This document shows positions 41,164 through 49,179 of a DNA stretch of 64,000 nucleotides, one piece after another. Origin of the DNA: an uncultured Pseudoxanthomonas sp. (lineage in GTDB: Bacteria; Pseudomonadota; Gammaproteobacteria; Xanthomonadales; Xanthomonadaceae); contig NZ_CAMPJD010000011.1 in assembly GCF_946886695.1 (NCBI RefSeq), positions 22,474 through 86,473 of the forward strand. The letters are read 5' to 3'. The notes under the pieces are model-generated. The model had not been told where the DNA came from, did not search any database, and saw only the letters and a program-made list of their open reading frames with translations. Every line of letters begins with the position of its first letter. The first letter of the stretch is position 1. Made by a program: the position numbers and the translations under genes.

Positions 41164-42630
41164 TCAGTTCACCAGGGTCTGGATCGCGCGCGCCGGGATG
41201 GTGACCACGGCCGAGGCCTGGCCTACATAGAAGTTGTAGGCGATCTCCTTGTCGGTGGGGTTCATCACGACCGTGGCCAGGCGTCCGTCGGGATTGGCGA
41301 AGGACGTCGCCAGCAGGGTGCTGCGGCTGGTGGCGGTGCTGACGCGACGTGCTTCGGGACGGATGAACTTCGAGAAGTGCCCGATGTAGTAGTAGCTGGG
41401 TGTGTAGATCAGCTCACCGGTGCGTGTATCGGCGTGCAGCGGCGCGAAGCAGTAGTTGCCCACGTGGTTGGGGCCACCTTTCTCGTCCAGCAGCATGTTC
41501 CAGTCGGTCCAGCCGACAGCGCCGTTGTTGAGATCGTGGATCATGGAGGTCCCGTAGCGTTCGGCATTCGGCCAGTGCTGGTAGCGCGCGGGGTCGAACT
41601 TCTCGACCGCCGCCTCGGTCAGCAGCACCGGCTTGTCGGGAAACGCCTGCGTCACCGCCGCCACGTTGCGGTACATCGGGTCGAAGCCCGCCCACGTCTC
41701 GTACCAGTGGAAGCCGAGGCCCCAGGCGTACTTCGCTGCCTCCGGGTCGCCGAGGATCACCTGGGCGCGATACAGCATCATGTCGCGGTTGTGGTCCCAC
41801 ACGATGATCTTCTTGTCGGCGTAGCCGGCCGCGTGCATGGTCGGGCCGAGGTGCTGCTTGAGGAAATCGCGCTCTTCTTCGGCCGTGTACAGCATCGACT
41901 CCCACGTCTGCGTGGCCATCGGCTCGTTCTGCACGGTGATGCCCCAGATCGGCACCCCTTCCTTCTCGTAGGCCTGGATGAACCTGACGAAATAGTTCGC
42001 CCACGCCTGCCGGTACTCGGGCAGCAGCGCGCCGCCACGCAGCATGTGGTTGTTCGTCTTCATGAAGGCGGGCGCGCTCCAGGGGCTGGCGAACAAGGGC
42101 AGCTTGCCGTCGGCGGCCGCGATGGCCTGCTTGATCATCGGCAGGCGGGCCTGGCGGTCGTGGTCGATCGAGAACGTCTCCAGCGTCTTGTCGCCTTCCT
42201 CGATGTAGGTGTAGCTGGCCGAGCTGAAATCGGAGCTGTGGATGGTGGTGCGTGCCAACGAGTAGCCGATGCCTTCCTGCTTGTCGTAGTACGCACGCAT
42301 GAATTCGGCCTGTTTCGCAGGCGGCAGCGCTGCATAGACCTCGGCGGTTGAGTCGGTGATGGCGCCGCCGATGCCCAGCAATGACTGGAACCGCACGGCG
42401 GGGTCCACGAAGACCGACGTCTCGACTTCCGTCAGCGTGTGCCCCGGCTTGAGCACGACGGTGCCTGTTTCGCTGAGGCGCTGGGGGGAGCCCTGCGCGG
42501 TCGTGTAGATGGTCACCGTGGAGGCGGGTTGCATGGAGGTCTCCCGGGGGCCGGTGGCACCTGCGTCCGTCATTCCGGCGGCCAGGGCCACGCCAACCGT
42601 AATGGCGGAGAACAAACGGGTGGAATGCAT
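41164..42630 (-). CDS. Glycoside hydrolase family 30 (glucosylceramidase-like)
   Basis: 488 residues with a signal peptide (MHSTRLFSAITVGVALAAG). The GH30 (beta/alpha)8 barrel has LGIGGAITDSTAEVY, RTTIHSSDFSS, FASPWSAPAFMKTN and the acid/base Glu236 in ITVQNEPMA. The nucleophile is Glu339 in VLLTEAAVE. A side beta-domain follows. Related enzymes act on glucosylceramide, beta-1,6-glucan or other beta-glucosides; I cannot fix the subfamily. It is the first gene of a minus-strand unit with the deacetylase, divergent from the LacI gene, under a promoter overlapped by the TGACAGCGCTGTCA operator. Confidence 0.93.
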   Translation of the reverse strand: MHSTRLFSAITVGVALAAGMTDAGATGPRETSMQPASTVTIYTTAQGSPQRLSETGTVVLKPGHTLTEVETSVFVDPAVRFQSLLGIGGAITDSTAEVYAALPPAKQAEFMRAYYDKQEGIGYSLARTTIHSSDFSSASYTYIEEGDKTLETFSIDHDRQARLPMIKQAIAAADGKLPLFASPWSAPAFMKTNNHMLRGGALLPEYRQAWANYFVRFIQAYEKEGVPIWGITVQNEPMATQTWESMLYTAEEERDFLKQHLGPTMHAAGYADKKIIVWDHNRDMMLYRAQVILGDPEAAKYAWGLGFHWYETWAGFDPMYRNVAAVTQAFPDKPVLLTEAAVEKFDPARYQHWPNAERYGTSMIHDLNNGAVGWTDWNMLLDEKGGPNHVGNYCFAPLHADTRTGELIYTPSYYYIGHFSKFIRPEARRVSTATSRSTLLATSFANPDGRLATVVMNPTDKEIAYNFYVGQASAVVTIPARAIQTLVN

Positions 42631-42693
42631 GCTGGCGCCTCGTATGGAAGTATGCAGCCGGGCGCGGTGTGGAGCGCGTCGGATGCGCGGTAG

Positions 42694-42709
42694 TTGACAG
42701 CGCTGTCAT
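42694..42709. promoter_or_regulatory. LacI-family operator TTGACAGCGCTGTCAT
   Basis: Core TGACAGCGCTGTCA is a perfect 14-base palindrome with the CG centre typical of LacI-family operators. It overlaps the -10 and initiation region of the GH30 promoter. A near-identical site lies at the TonB receptor promoter (44232). The LacI gene between them is the likely binder. Confidence 0.75.
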
Positions 42710-42733
42710 AGCGTTGCTACACCTTGCTGTCAA
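42705..42733 (-). promoter_or_regulatory. Promoter of the GH30-deacetylase unit
   Basis: Minus strand: -35 TTGACA (42733-42728, perfect), 17-base spacer, -10 TATGAC (42710-42705, 4 of 6). Initiation near 42698 falls within the operator, and the leader to the GH30 ATG would be about 68 bases. Confidence 0.65.
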
Positions 42734-42977
42734 CCGATTGCGCGCCGGGTGGCGGAAAACGGGACGCATGCAGCGTCCACTGCGCGCATACACGGGATGT
42801 GTGTTGCCGTGCAGCAACGGTTTGCGCGTGATCACCCGCACCCGCAGGGTTCCACCCGTGATGTGCGACGGGTCGTACTGGTCGCGGGACGGGTCGTGCG
42901 GTATCCAAGCAGCGGGCATCGCTGTCAGAATCCGGCGTCGTGCCGGGAGGGTGGACGAGTGGAGCAGGAGCATCCCA

Positions 42978-43988
42978 ATGCGTAGTCGGATCGAAGACGT
43001 GGCTGCGGCTGCAGGCGTGTCCATGAAGACCGTGTCGCGCGTGCTCAACAACGAGCCGAACGTCCGTGAAGAAATGCGCCAGCGGGTCATGAAGGCCGTC
43101 GACCAGCTGCAATACCGTCCCAATCTGTCGGCACGCAGCCTGGCCGGGCAGCGCTCGTATGTCATTGCGCTGGTCTACAACAATCCGTCGCGCAACTACC
43201 TGATGGAGATCCAGAGCGGCATGCTGGATGCCTGCCGCGACAACCACTACAACCTGGTGCTGGCACCGGTGGGTGCGTCGAAGCAGCGCAAGGCCGACGA
43301 TCTCAAGGTCGTGTTCGAGCACTTCGCACCGGACGGCGTGGTGTTGATTCCTCCGCTGACCGACGACCCTGTGGTGCTGGAATTCCTGGAACAGCAGGAA
43401 GTGCCGTTCGCCTGCATCGCGCCGAAGCATCCCGATCATCGCATCGGGGTGATGATGGACGAGACGGCTGCCGTGCTTGAACTGATCGCCGGACTCGTGG
43501 CGCAAGGCCATCGCCGCATCGGTCACATCAAGGGTCCACCGGCGCATGGCGCGTGCCAGTGGCGTTTCAAGGGCTACAAGGACGCATTGCGTGCGTCAGG
43601 GCTGGAGTACGACGCAGAGCTGGTGGTGCAGGGCGCCTTCTCGTTCGAGTCCGGCATCGAGGCCGGCAACCGGCTGCTCGACCTGCACCGGCCACCGACT
43701 GCGATTTTCGCGGCCAACGACGACATGGCGGCCGGCGTCATCCGCGCGGCGTGCGAGCGCGGGCTGGCGGTGCCGCGCGACATTTCGGTGTGCGGCTTCG
43801 ATGACACGCCCATCGCGCGCCACATCTATCCTGCGCTGACGACGGTGCGGCAGCCCACGTCAGAAATGGGCAGGCTGGCCACGTTGCAACTGCTGGCGCG
43901 CATCCGCTCGGCGGAAGCGGGGAGCATGGTGCACGTCGAACACGAAGTGCTGTTCCGCGAATCGACACAGCCACCCGCGCGGCGCTGA
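42978..43988 (+). CDS. LacI-family transcriptional regulator
   Basis: 336 residues. The helix-turn-helix is at residues 4-25 (IEDVAAAAGVSMKTVSRVLNNE), followed by the hinge helix LSARSLAGQRS. The periplasmic-binding-protein-like sugar domain spans 60-330, with IGHIKGPPAHGACQWRFKGYKDAL and AIFAANDDMAAGVIRAA. ATG at 42978 follows GGAG by 7 bases; the frame is open upstream across the control region without regulator-like sequence. It lies between the GH30 unit and the TonB receptor cluster, both of which carry the same operator, and probably represses both until an oligosaccharide inducer is present. Confidence 0.95.
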   Translation: MRSRIEDVAAAAGVSMKTVSRVLNNEPNVREEMRQRVMKAVDQLQYRPNLSARSLAGQRSYVIALVYNNPSRNYLMEIQSGMLDACRDNHYNLVLAPVGASKQRKADDLKVVFEHFAPDGVVLIPPLTDDPVVLEFLEQQEVPFACIAPKHPDHRIGVMMDETAAVLELIAGLVAQGHRRIGHIKGPPAHGACQWRFKGYKDALRASGLEYDAELVVQGAFSFESGIEAGNRLLDLHRPPTAIFAANDDMAAGVIRAACERGLAVPRDISVCGFDDTPIARHIYPALTTVRQPTSEMGRLATLQLLARIRSAEAGSMVHVEHEVLFRESTQPPARR

Positions 43989-44231
43989 AGCAGTCGCATT
44001 CCTCACTTGCATCGGTCCTGGATCCCGTCGGCGCCAAGCGCGTCCGGGAGGGTGGAAGTCGTGCGCGCATTCCATACCAATAGAGAACCTTCAGTGTGGT
44101 TGCGCGGGAATTATTTTCATTTTCCTTGTAGCACCACGCGGGAAAGAAAACGGTTTCAGCTGCGACGCAACATGAAGAATAGTGCTTGAAACAAGCCATT
44201 TTCTTGCAATCATGGGTCGAATCACAGAAAG

Positions 44232-44247
44232 TTGACAACGCTGTCAA
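44232..44247. promoter_or_regulatory. LacI-family operator TTGACAACGCTGTCAA
   Basis: 14 of 16 bases are palindromic (TTGACA-N4-TGTCAA, CG centre). It shares TTGACA-NCGC-TGTCA with the site at 42694. Its left arm is also the -35 of the receptor promoter, so repressor binding should block RNA polymerase directly. Confidence 0.75.
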
Positions 44248-44260
44248 TCACGCGTCCAAT
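44232..44260 (+). promoter_or_regulatory. Promoter of the TonB receptor gene
   Basis: -35 TTGACA at 44232-44237 (perfect), 17-base spacer, -10 TCCAAT at 44255-44260 (4 of 6). Predicted start near 44267, leader about 74 bases. Confidence 0.6.
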
Positions 44261-44340
44261 TCGGCCCAATGTGAAGGGGGACAGAGGCCTCGAACACACA
44301 CACCAACGCCATTCGTGAATTTCCGGAGAGGGGAAAGTCC

Positions 44341-47328
44341 ATGAAGCAAGTGCAATCCGTTCCTAGGAAGCGGGTGCTTACATCCGCATTGCTGCTCGCG
44401 CTCGCAGGGCCCGCATGGGCGCAGCAGGCCGAGCCCCAGGGCAACGCCGATCCGGCGCCCGCAACCACCGGTGAGGTGGATCCCGCCACGCTGGATACCG
44501 TCGTGGTCAAGGGAATCCGCGCGAGCCTCGAGTCATCGATGAACCTCAAGCGCGATGCGCAGGGTGTCGTCGATGGCATCGTCGCCGAGGACATCGGCAA
44601 GTTCCCGGATACCAACCTGGCCGAATCGCTCCAGCGCATCAGCGGTGTGTCGATCGATCGCACGTCGAGCGGTGAAGGCTCGAAGGTCACCGTGCGCGGC
44701 ATGGGCCCGGACTACAACCTGGTGCTGCTCAACGGTCGCCAGATGCCTGCGTCCAACCTGGGCAGCGGTGGTGCGGGCTCGTCCACCTCGCGCTCGTTCG
44801 ACTTCGCCAACCTGGCCAGCGAATCGGTGTCCGAGATCCGCGTCTTCAAGACCGGTCGCGCCGACAATCCGACCGGCGGCATCGGCGCCACCATCGACGT
44901 GCGGACGGCGCGCCCGCTGCAGGCCGAGCCGGTCGCGACGTTCGGGTTGAAGGCGGTCAACGACAGCTCCAATGGCAACCTGCCCAAGACCATGCAGGGC
45001 AGCGATTTCACGGGCGAGATGTCGGGCATCTTCAGCCAGACCTATGCCGATGGCCGTTTCGGTATCGCGCTCAGCGGCAGCTACCAGGAGCGTGATTCCG
45101 GTTTCAACCAGGCGTCGGTGGCCGATGGCTGGCTGACGTTCTACGGCGACAACTCGAACAGCTGGCAGCGCCTGCCGCTGCCGGGCGAAACCTACTATGA
45201 CCGCATCGACAACCGTCCGGGCCTGGACGATGTCTATGCGCGTCCGCAGAACACCGGTTACAGCGTCAATGGCGTGCAGCGCCAGCGCACCAACGGCCAG
45301 GTGACGCTGCAGTGGGCGCCGACCGACAACGTGACGACCACGCTGGACTACAACTACATCGAGAACAAGGTTCAGCAGCAGCGCAGCGAGCTGTCGGTGT
45401 GGTTCAACTACGGCCCGGGTGACAGTTCATGGACCGATGGCCCGGTTGCGGCGCCGATCATCTATTCCGAGGACATGACAAACGCCGACCTTTCGATGGG
45501 CGGCATGCAGCTGGCGACCAAGACCACCGGTGATTCGCTGGGCTTCAACGTCGAGTGGGAAGTCACCGACAATCTCAATCTCGAGTTCGATTACCACAAT
45601 TCCACCTCCGAATCGAAGCCGGACAGTCCGCTCGGGTCGGCCGGCGTGCTCGGCGTGGCTGCGTATGTGCGTGGTACCACCACCGTCGATTACAGCGGCG
45701 AGATTCCGATCGTCAACGTCCAACTGCCGCCCGGCCAGACCGAGGTGCTCGCATCGCAGGCGCTGGTGACCGGTTCGGTCTTCCAGAACAGCTACAACAA
45801 GTCCGAGGTCGAACAGCTGCAGGCCAAGGGCCGCTTCGAGTTCGGTGACTACTCTGGGCTGGACTTCGGCGTGTCGGCCATCGATGTACAGAACCGCTCC
45901 GCGTCCTCCGTGATGCAGCGCGATACCTGGGGTGGCGTCGGCACGCCGGCGGACTATGACGACAGCATCTGGTACGTCGACCACATGTCGCGCTACTTCG
46001 AGGCCTTCGGCAACCACAACAACCCGAACTGGACCGACGCGTTCCTGGTGTTCGACTTCGAGCGCCTGCGCCAGGCCGCGATCGACGAATCAGGCTGTGC
46101 GAGCTGCTACCAGATGCCGACCGAGTTCACCGACGACATGCGTACGTCGGAGAAGTCGAAGAGCGCCTATGTGCAGTGGACGACGATGTTCGACTGGTCC
46201 ATGCCGCTGCACGTGGCCCTGGGTGTCCGTTACGAGAAGACGGAAGTCGTTTCCACGGCGCTGGAACGTGTCGGCGAAACCATCAGCTGGGTGGCGGCGA
46301 ACGAGCTGTACGTGAACTACGCGGCCGAGCAGACGTTTGGCCGGCGCGAGGGCGACTACGATTATTTCCTGCCGAACCTGGACCTGAAGCTGGATATCAG
46401 CGACAGCATGGTGCTGCGCGGCAGCTACAGCCAGACCATCGGTCGTCCCGGCTGGGGCGCTATCCGTGGCGGCCAGCAACTGGCGAATGTCGTCCGTATC
46501 ACCGGCGGCGACGGCAGTCGCGGCGACCCGTCGCTGGAGCCCCTGCTTTCGGACAACTTCGATCTGTCGTTCGAGTGGTACTACAGCCCCGGCAGCTACT
46601 TCTCGGTTGGCTACTTCCGCAAGGACATCAAGAACTTCATCAGCGACACCATCGTGCGCGAAGAACCGTTCGCCCTGCATACCCCGGTGGGCGGCACCTA
46701 CTGGAACAATGCGCTCGCAGCAGGCTGCCTGGCGACGGACGGCGACTGCATCCGCAACTACATCTTCGCCAACCATGCCGGGGATCCGGGTGTCGATGCG
46801 GTCGCCGGTACGATCACGGGCCAACCGGGCGACCCGATCGCCGGGTTCAACATCACTGTTCCGGCCAACCAGCGGTCGGATACGCTCGATGGCTTCGAGA
46901 TCAATGTCCAGCACCTGTTCGGCGACAGCGGTTTCGGTATTGCGGCCAACTACACCAAGGTCGATTCGGGGCTGACGTTCGACGACACGGACCTGGGTGA
47001 CCAGTACCCGCTGGTGGGCCTGAGCGATTCGGCCAACGTGGTGGCGTTCTACGACAAGGGGCCGTGGCAGGTCCGCGCGGCGTACAACTGGCGCGACGAG
47101 TTCTTCAACGGCGTCGGCGGGCAGGGCAACAACCCCAACTACGTCGAAGAGTACGGCCAGTTCGACATGAACGTGAGCTACCAGGTGACGCCACAGCTGA
47201 CGATCAGCCTGGAAGGCATCAACCTCACCGACGAGACGATGCGCACCCACGCCCGTCACGAGAACATGGTGCGGTTCGCCACCCAGACCGGTCCGCGCTA
47301 CATGTTCGGCCTGCGGTACAAGTTCTGA
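44341..47328 (+). CDS. TonB-dependent receptor, Xanthomonas/Caulobacter carbohydrate type
   Basis: 995 residues. Signal peptide ends near AGPAWAQ. The TonB-box region LDTVVVKGIRASLESSMNLKRDAQGVVDGIVAEDIGKFPDTNLAESLQRISGV is the hallmark of the large receptors linked to plant-polysaccharide uptake in Xanthomonas and Caulobacter. The plug follows (VTVRGMGPDYNLVLLNGRQMP; RADNPTGGIGATIDVRTARPL), then a long barrel ending YMFGLRYKF with the terminal Phe. It should import an oligosaccharide across the outer membrane. Control by the adjacent LacI regulator is inferred from the operator on its -35. A terminator follows its stop. Confidence 0.95.
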   Translation: MKQVQSVPRKRVLTSALLLALAGPAWAQQAEPQGNADPAPATTGEVDPATLDTVVVKGIRASLESSMNLKRDAQGVVDGIVAEDIGKFPDTNLAESLQRISGVSIDRTSSGEGSKVTVRGMGPDYNLVLLNGRQMPASNLGSGGAGSSTSRSFDFANLASESVSEIRVFKTGRADNPTGGIGATIDVRTARPLQAEPVATFGLKAVNDSSNGNLPKTMQGSDFTGEMSGIFSQTYADGRFGIALSGSYQERDSGFNQASVADGWLTFYGDNSNSWQRLPLPGETYYDRIDNRPGLDDVYARPQNTGYSVNGVQRQRTNGQVTLQWAPTDNVTTTLDYNYIENKVQQQRSELSVWFNYGPGDSSWTDGPVAAPIIYSEDMTNADLSMGGMQLATKTTGDSLGFNVEWEVTDNLNLEFDYHNSTSESKPDSPLGSAGVLGVAAYVRGTTTVDYSGEIPIVNVQLPPGQTEVLASQALVTGSVFQNSYNKSEVEQLQAKGRFEFGDYSGLDFGVSAIDVQNRSASSVMQRDTWGGVGTPADYDDSIWYVDHMSRYFEAFGNHNNPNWTDAFLVFDFERLRQAAIDESGCASCYQMPTEFTDDMRTSEKSKSAYVQWTTMFDWSMPLHVALGVRYEKTEVVSTALERVGETISWVAANELYVNYAAEQTFGRREGDYDYFLPNLDLKLDISDSMVLRGSYSQTIGRPGWGAIRGGQQLANVVRITGGDGSRGDPSLEPLLSDNFDLSFEWYYSPGSYFSVGYFRKDIKNFISDTIVREEPFALHTPVGGTYWNNALAAGCLATDGDCIRNYIFANHAGDPGVDAVAGTITGQPGDPIAGFNITVPANQRSDTLDGFEINVQHLFGDSGFGIAANYTKVDSGLTFDDTDLGDQYPLVGLSDSANVVAFYDKGPWQVRAAYNWRDEFFNGVGGQGNNPNYVEEYGQFDMNVSYQVTPQLTISLEGINLTDETMRTHARHENMVRFATQTGPRYMFGLRYKF

Positions 47329-47349
47329 CCGCAGCGGTGCGATCCAGGG

Positions 47350-47388
47350 ACGGAGTCGTCGGCAGGTCCGGCGGCTCCGTCTTTCTTT
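47350..47388 (+). terminator. Strong intrinsic terminator after the TonB receptor
   Basis: ACGGAGTCGTCGG (47350-47362) pairs with CCGGCGGCTCCGT (47368-47380), 13 bp with two G-T pairs, loop CAGGT, followed by CTTTCTTT. It sits between the receptor and sapC, 65 bases before the sapC ATG. Confidence 0.85.
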
Positions 47389-47452
47389 GCCCCATGTGAT
47401 CGGGCACGATGCCACGGGTTGCGCTGTTCCGCCCGGTAGCCTGCGAGAGCCG

Positions 47453-48160
47453 ATGAGCCAGCACGTCCTGTTGAACAATGTCGAGCACCGGATGCTCCGC
47501 GTGCGGGCCGGCCATGGCGCCGCACTCGGCGATGCCGTGATGCGGGCACTGACATTCCCTGCCGAGTTCCGCGAGCTGCAGGCGCACTACCCGATCGTGT
47601 TCGCGCGCGACGGCGAAGGGCGCTTCGTTCCGCTGGCGCTGTTCGGCCTGCAGGAGGGCGAGAACCTGTTCCTCGAAGGGGAGCGCTGGGACGCCACGTA
47701 TGTCCCGCTGTCCGTCAGGCGGCAGCCCTTCCTGGTCGGGGTATCCGGCGAAGAGCGGCTGCTGCATGTCGATCTCGGTCACCCGCGTGTCCGCGAGGGG
47801 GGTGGCGAGGGGCTGTTCCATGACCATGGCGGTGCCACGGAGTTCCTGGAGCGCGTGAAGTCCGTGCTGCTGGCGCTGCATGATGGCGTTGTCGCCACGC
47901 CCGCCTTCATCGAGGCCTTGCTGGAGCACGATCTGCTGGAATCGTTCGTGCTCGACGTGAAGCTGGATGACGGCTCGCACAATCGGCTCGCGGGCTTCCA
48001 TACCATCGACGAGGCACGGCTGCAGGCATTGTCGGGAGATGCACTGGAGCGACTGGCGCGCGATGGCCATCTGCTGCCCGTCTACATGGTGTTGGCATCG
48101 ATGTCGCGCTTCCGCGATCTGATCGAACGGACCAACCAACGCCGTGCTGCCGGTCGCTGA
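47453..48160 (+). CDS. SapC family protein
   Basis: 235 residues from the ATG at 47453 (weak ribosome site GAGA). Family features are LTFPAEFRELQAHYPIVFAR, RWDATYVPLSVRRQPF and the C-terminal half KLDDGSHNRLAGFHTIDEARLQALSGDAL. SapC-like proteins recur next to TonB receptors, cupins and halogenase-like enzymes in Xanthomonas and Caulobacter. Their function is unknown; the name comes from an S-layer-linked Campylobacter protein and should not be over-read. No signal peptide. It overlaps the cupin gene by 17 bases. Confidence 0.87.
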   Translation: MSQHVLLNNVEHRMLRVRAGHGAALGDAVMRALTFPAEFRELQAHYPIVFARDGEGRFVPLALFGLQEGENLFLEGERWDATYVPLSVRRQPFLVGVSGEERLLHVDLGHPRVREGGGEGLFHDHGGATEFLERVKSVLLALHDGVVATPAFIEALLEHDLLESFVLDVKLDDGSHNRLAGFHTIDEARLQALSGDALERLARDGHLLPVYMVLASMSRFRDLIERTNQRRAAGR

Positions 48161-49169
48161 GCCCATCCCCATCGACGAGATCGCTGGCTGCGGTCCGCAG
48201 TCGCTGCCGAAGGCTGTGCTGCTGGGGGCACGGCCGGTGGTCCTGCGGGGGCTGGTCTCGGCCTGGCCCGTGGTGCAGGCGGCTCGGGCATCGGCGGCAG
48301 CGGGCATCGACTACCTCAAGCGGTTCGATCATGGCGGCATGCCCGTCGTGGCCACCGTCGCTCCGCCCGAGGCGAAGGGGCGCGTGTTCTACAACGAGGA
48401 CCTGAGCGGCTTCAATTTCCGTCGTGAACAGGTGCCGCTGTCCGTCGCGCTCGACACGCTGCGCAAATATCTCGATGCGACAGCGCCGCCTTCCATCTAC
48501 GTGGCCTCCACCACGCTCGACACCTTCCTGCCGGGATTCCGCGCCGAGAACGACGTCGATCTCCGTCAGCGCGATCCACTGGCCAGCATCTGGATCGGCA
48601 ACCGCAGCCGGATCGCCGCGCACCAGGATGTGCCGGACAACCTCGCCTGCGTGGTCGCGGGTCGCCGCCGGGTGACGCTGTTCCCGCCGGACCAGCTGGA
48701 GAATCTCTACATCGGTCCGCTGGACCACACGCCCGCGGGGCAGGCGGTGAGCCTGGTCGATTTCGCCGCGCCTGATCTTGAGCGGTTCCCGAGGTTCGCC
48801 AAGGCCATGGAGCAGGCCCGGACCGCCGTGTTGGAGCCGGGTGATGCGGTGCTCATCCCCAGCATGTGGTGGCACCACATGGAGGGCCTGGACGCGTTCA
48901 ACGTGCTGGTGAATTACTGGTGGCGTGAGTCGCCTGCGTGGATGGATACGCCGATGAATGCACTGATGCTCGCGATCATGAGCGTGCGCGACCTTCCCAT
49001 GCACGAGCGCGCGGTGTGGAAGGATGTGTTCGACCACTATGTTTTCGACTACGACGAGGAACGGGACGCCGGCCACGTGCCCGAAGCGGCACGGCGCGTG
49101 CTCGCGCCGCTCGATGAAGCCCGTGTCCGCCACCTGCGCGCGCTGCTGCTGCAGCGCCTCAACCGTTGA
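48144..49169 (+). CDS. Cupin-like (JmjC-type, cupin_8) protein
   Basis: 341 residues from a GTG inside the end of sapC. The double-stranded beta-helix has the HxD pair in RIAAHQDVPDN near residue 160 and a distal His in WWHHMEG near 248, the facial triad of Fe(II)/2-oxoglutarate JmjC-type enzymes. ARPVVLRGLVSAWPVV is the usual cupin_8 N-terminus. The substrate is unknown; hydroxylation of a protein or glycan is a possible role. It sits between SapC and the halogenase-like gene with 10 bases to the latter, so the three probably work together. Confidence 0.88.
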   Translation: MLPVAEPIPIDEIAGCGPQSLPKAVLLGARPVVLRGLVSAWPVVQAARASAAAGIDYLKRFDHGGMPVVATVAPPEAKGRVFYNEDLSGFNFRREQVPLSVALDTLRKYLDATAPPSIYVASTTLDTFLPGFRAENDVDLRQRDPLASIWIGNRSRIAAHQDVPDNLACVVAGRRRVTLFPPDQLENLYIGPLDHTPAGQAVSLVDFAAPDLERFPRFAKAMEQARTAVLEPGDAVLIPSMWWHHMEGLDAFNVLVNYWWRESPAWMDTPMNALMLAIMSVRDLPMHERAVWKDVFDHYVFDYDEERDAGHVPEAARRVLAPLDEARVRHLRALLLQRLNR

Positions 49170-49179
49170 GTGAACCTGC

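Larger units (their letters stand above)
42631..42977. promoter_or_regulatory. Divergent control region between GH30 and lacI
   Basis: 347 bases without a gene. It contains the GH30 promoter and the LacI-type palindrome (separate entries). Further elements are GTTGC-N6-GCAAC at 42803-42818 and two copies of GACGGGTCGT at 42867 and 42888 (21 bases apart) nearer the regulator gene. A Shine-Dalgarno GGAG precedes the lacI ATG. I see no open reading frame with coding character. Confidence 0.6.
43989..44340 (+). promoter_or_regulatory. Leader and control region of the TonB receptor cluster
   Basis: 352 bases, locally AT-rich (44090-44220). It holds the operator and promoter (separate entries) and the imperfect CG-centred palindrome GAAAACGGTTTC at 44146-44157, possibly a second LacI-type site. 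A strong Shine-Dalgarno (GGAGAGGGGA) precedes the receptor ATG. No small gene with convincing coding features was seen. Confidence 0.6.
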
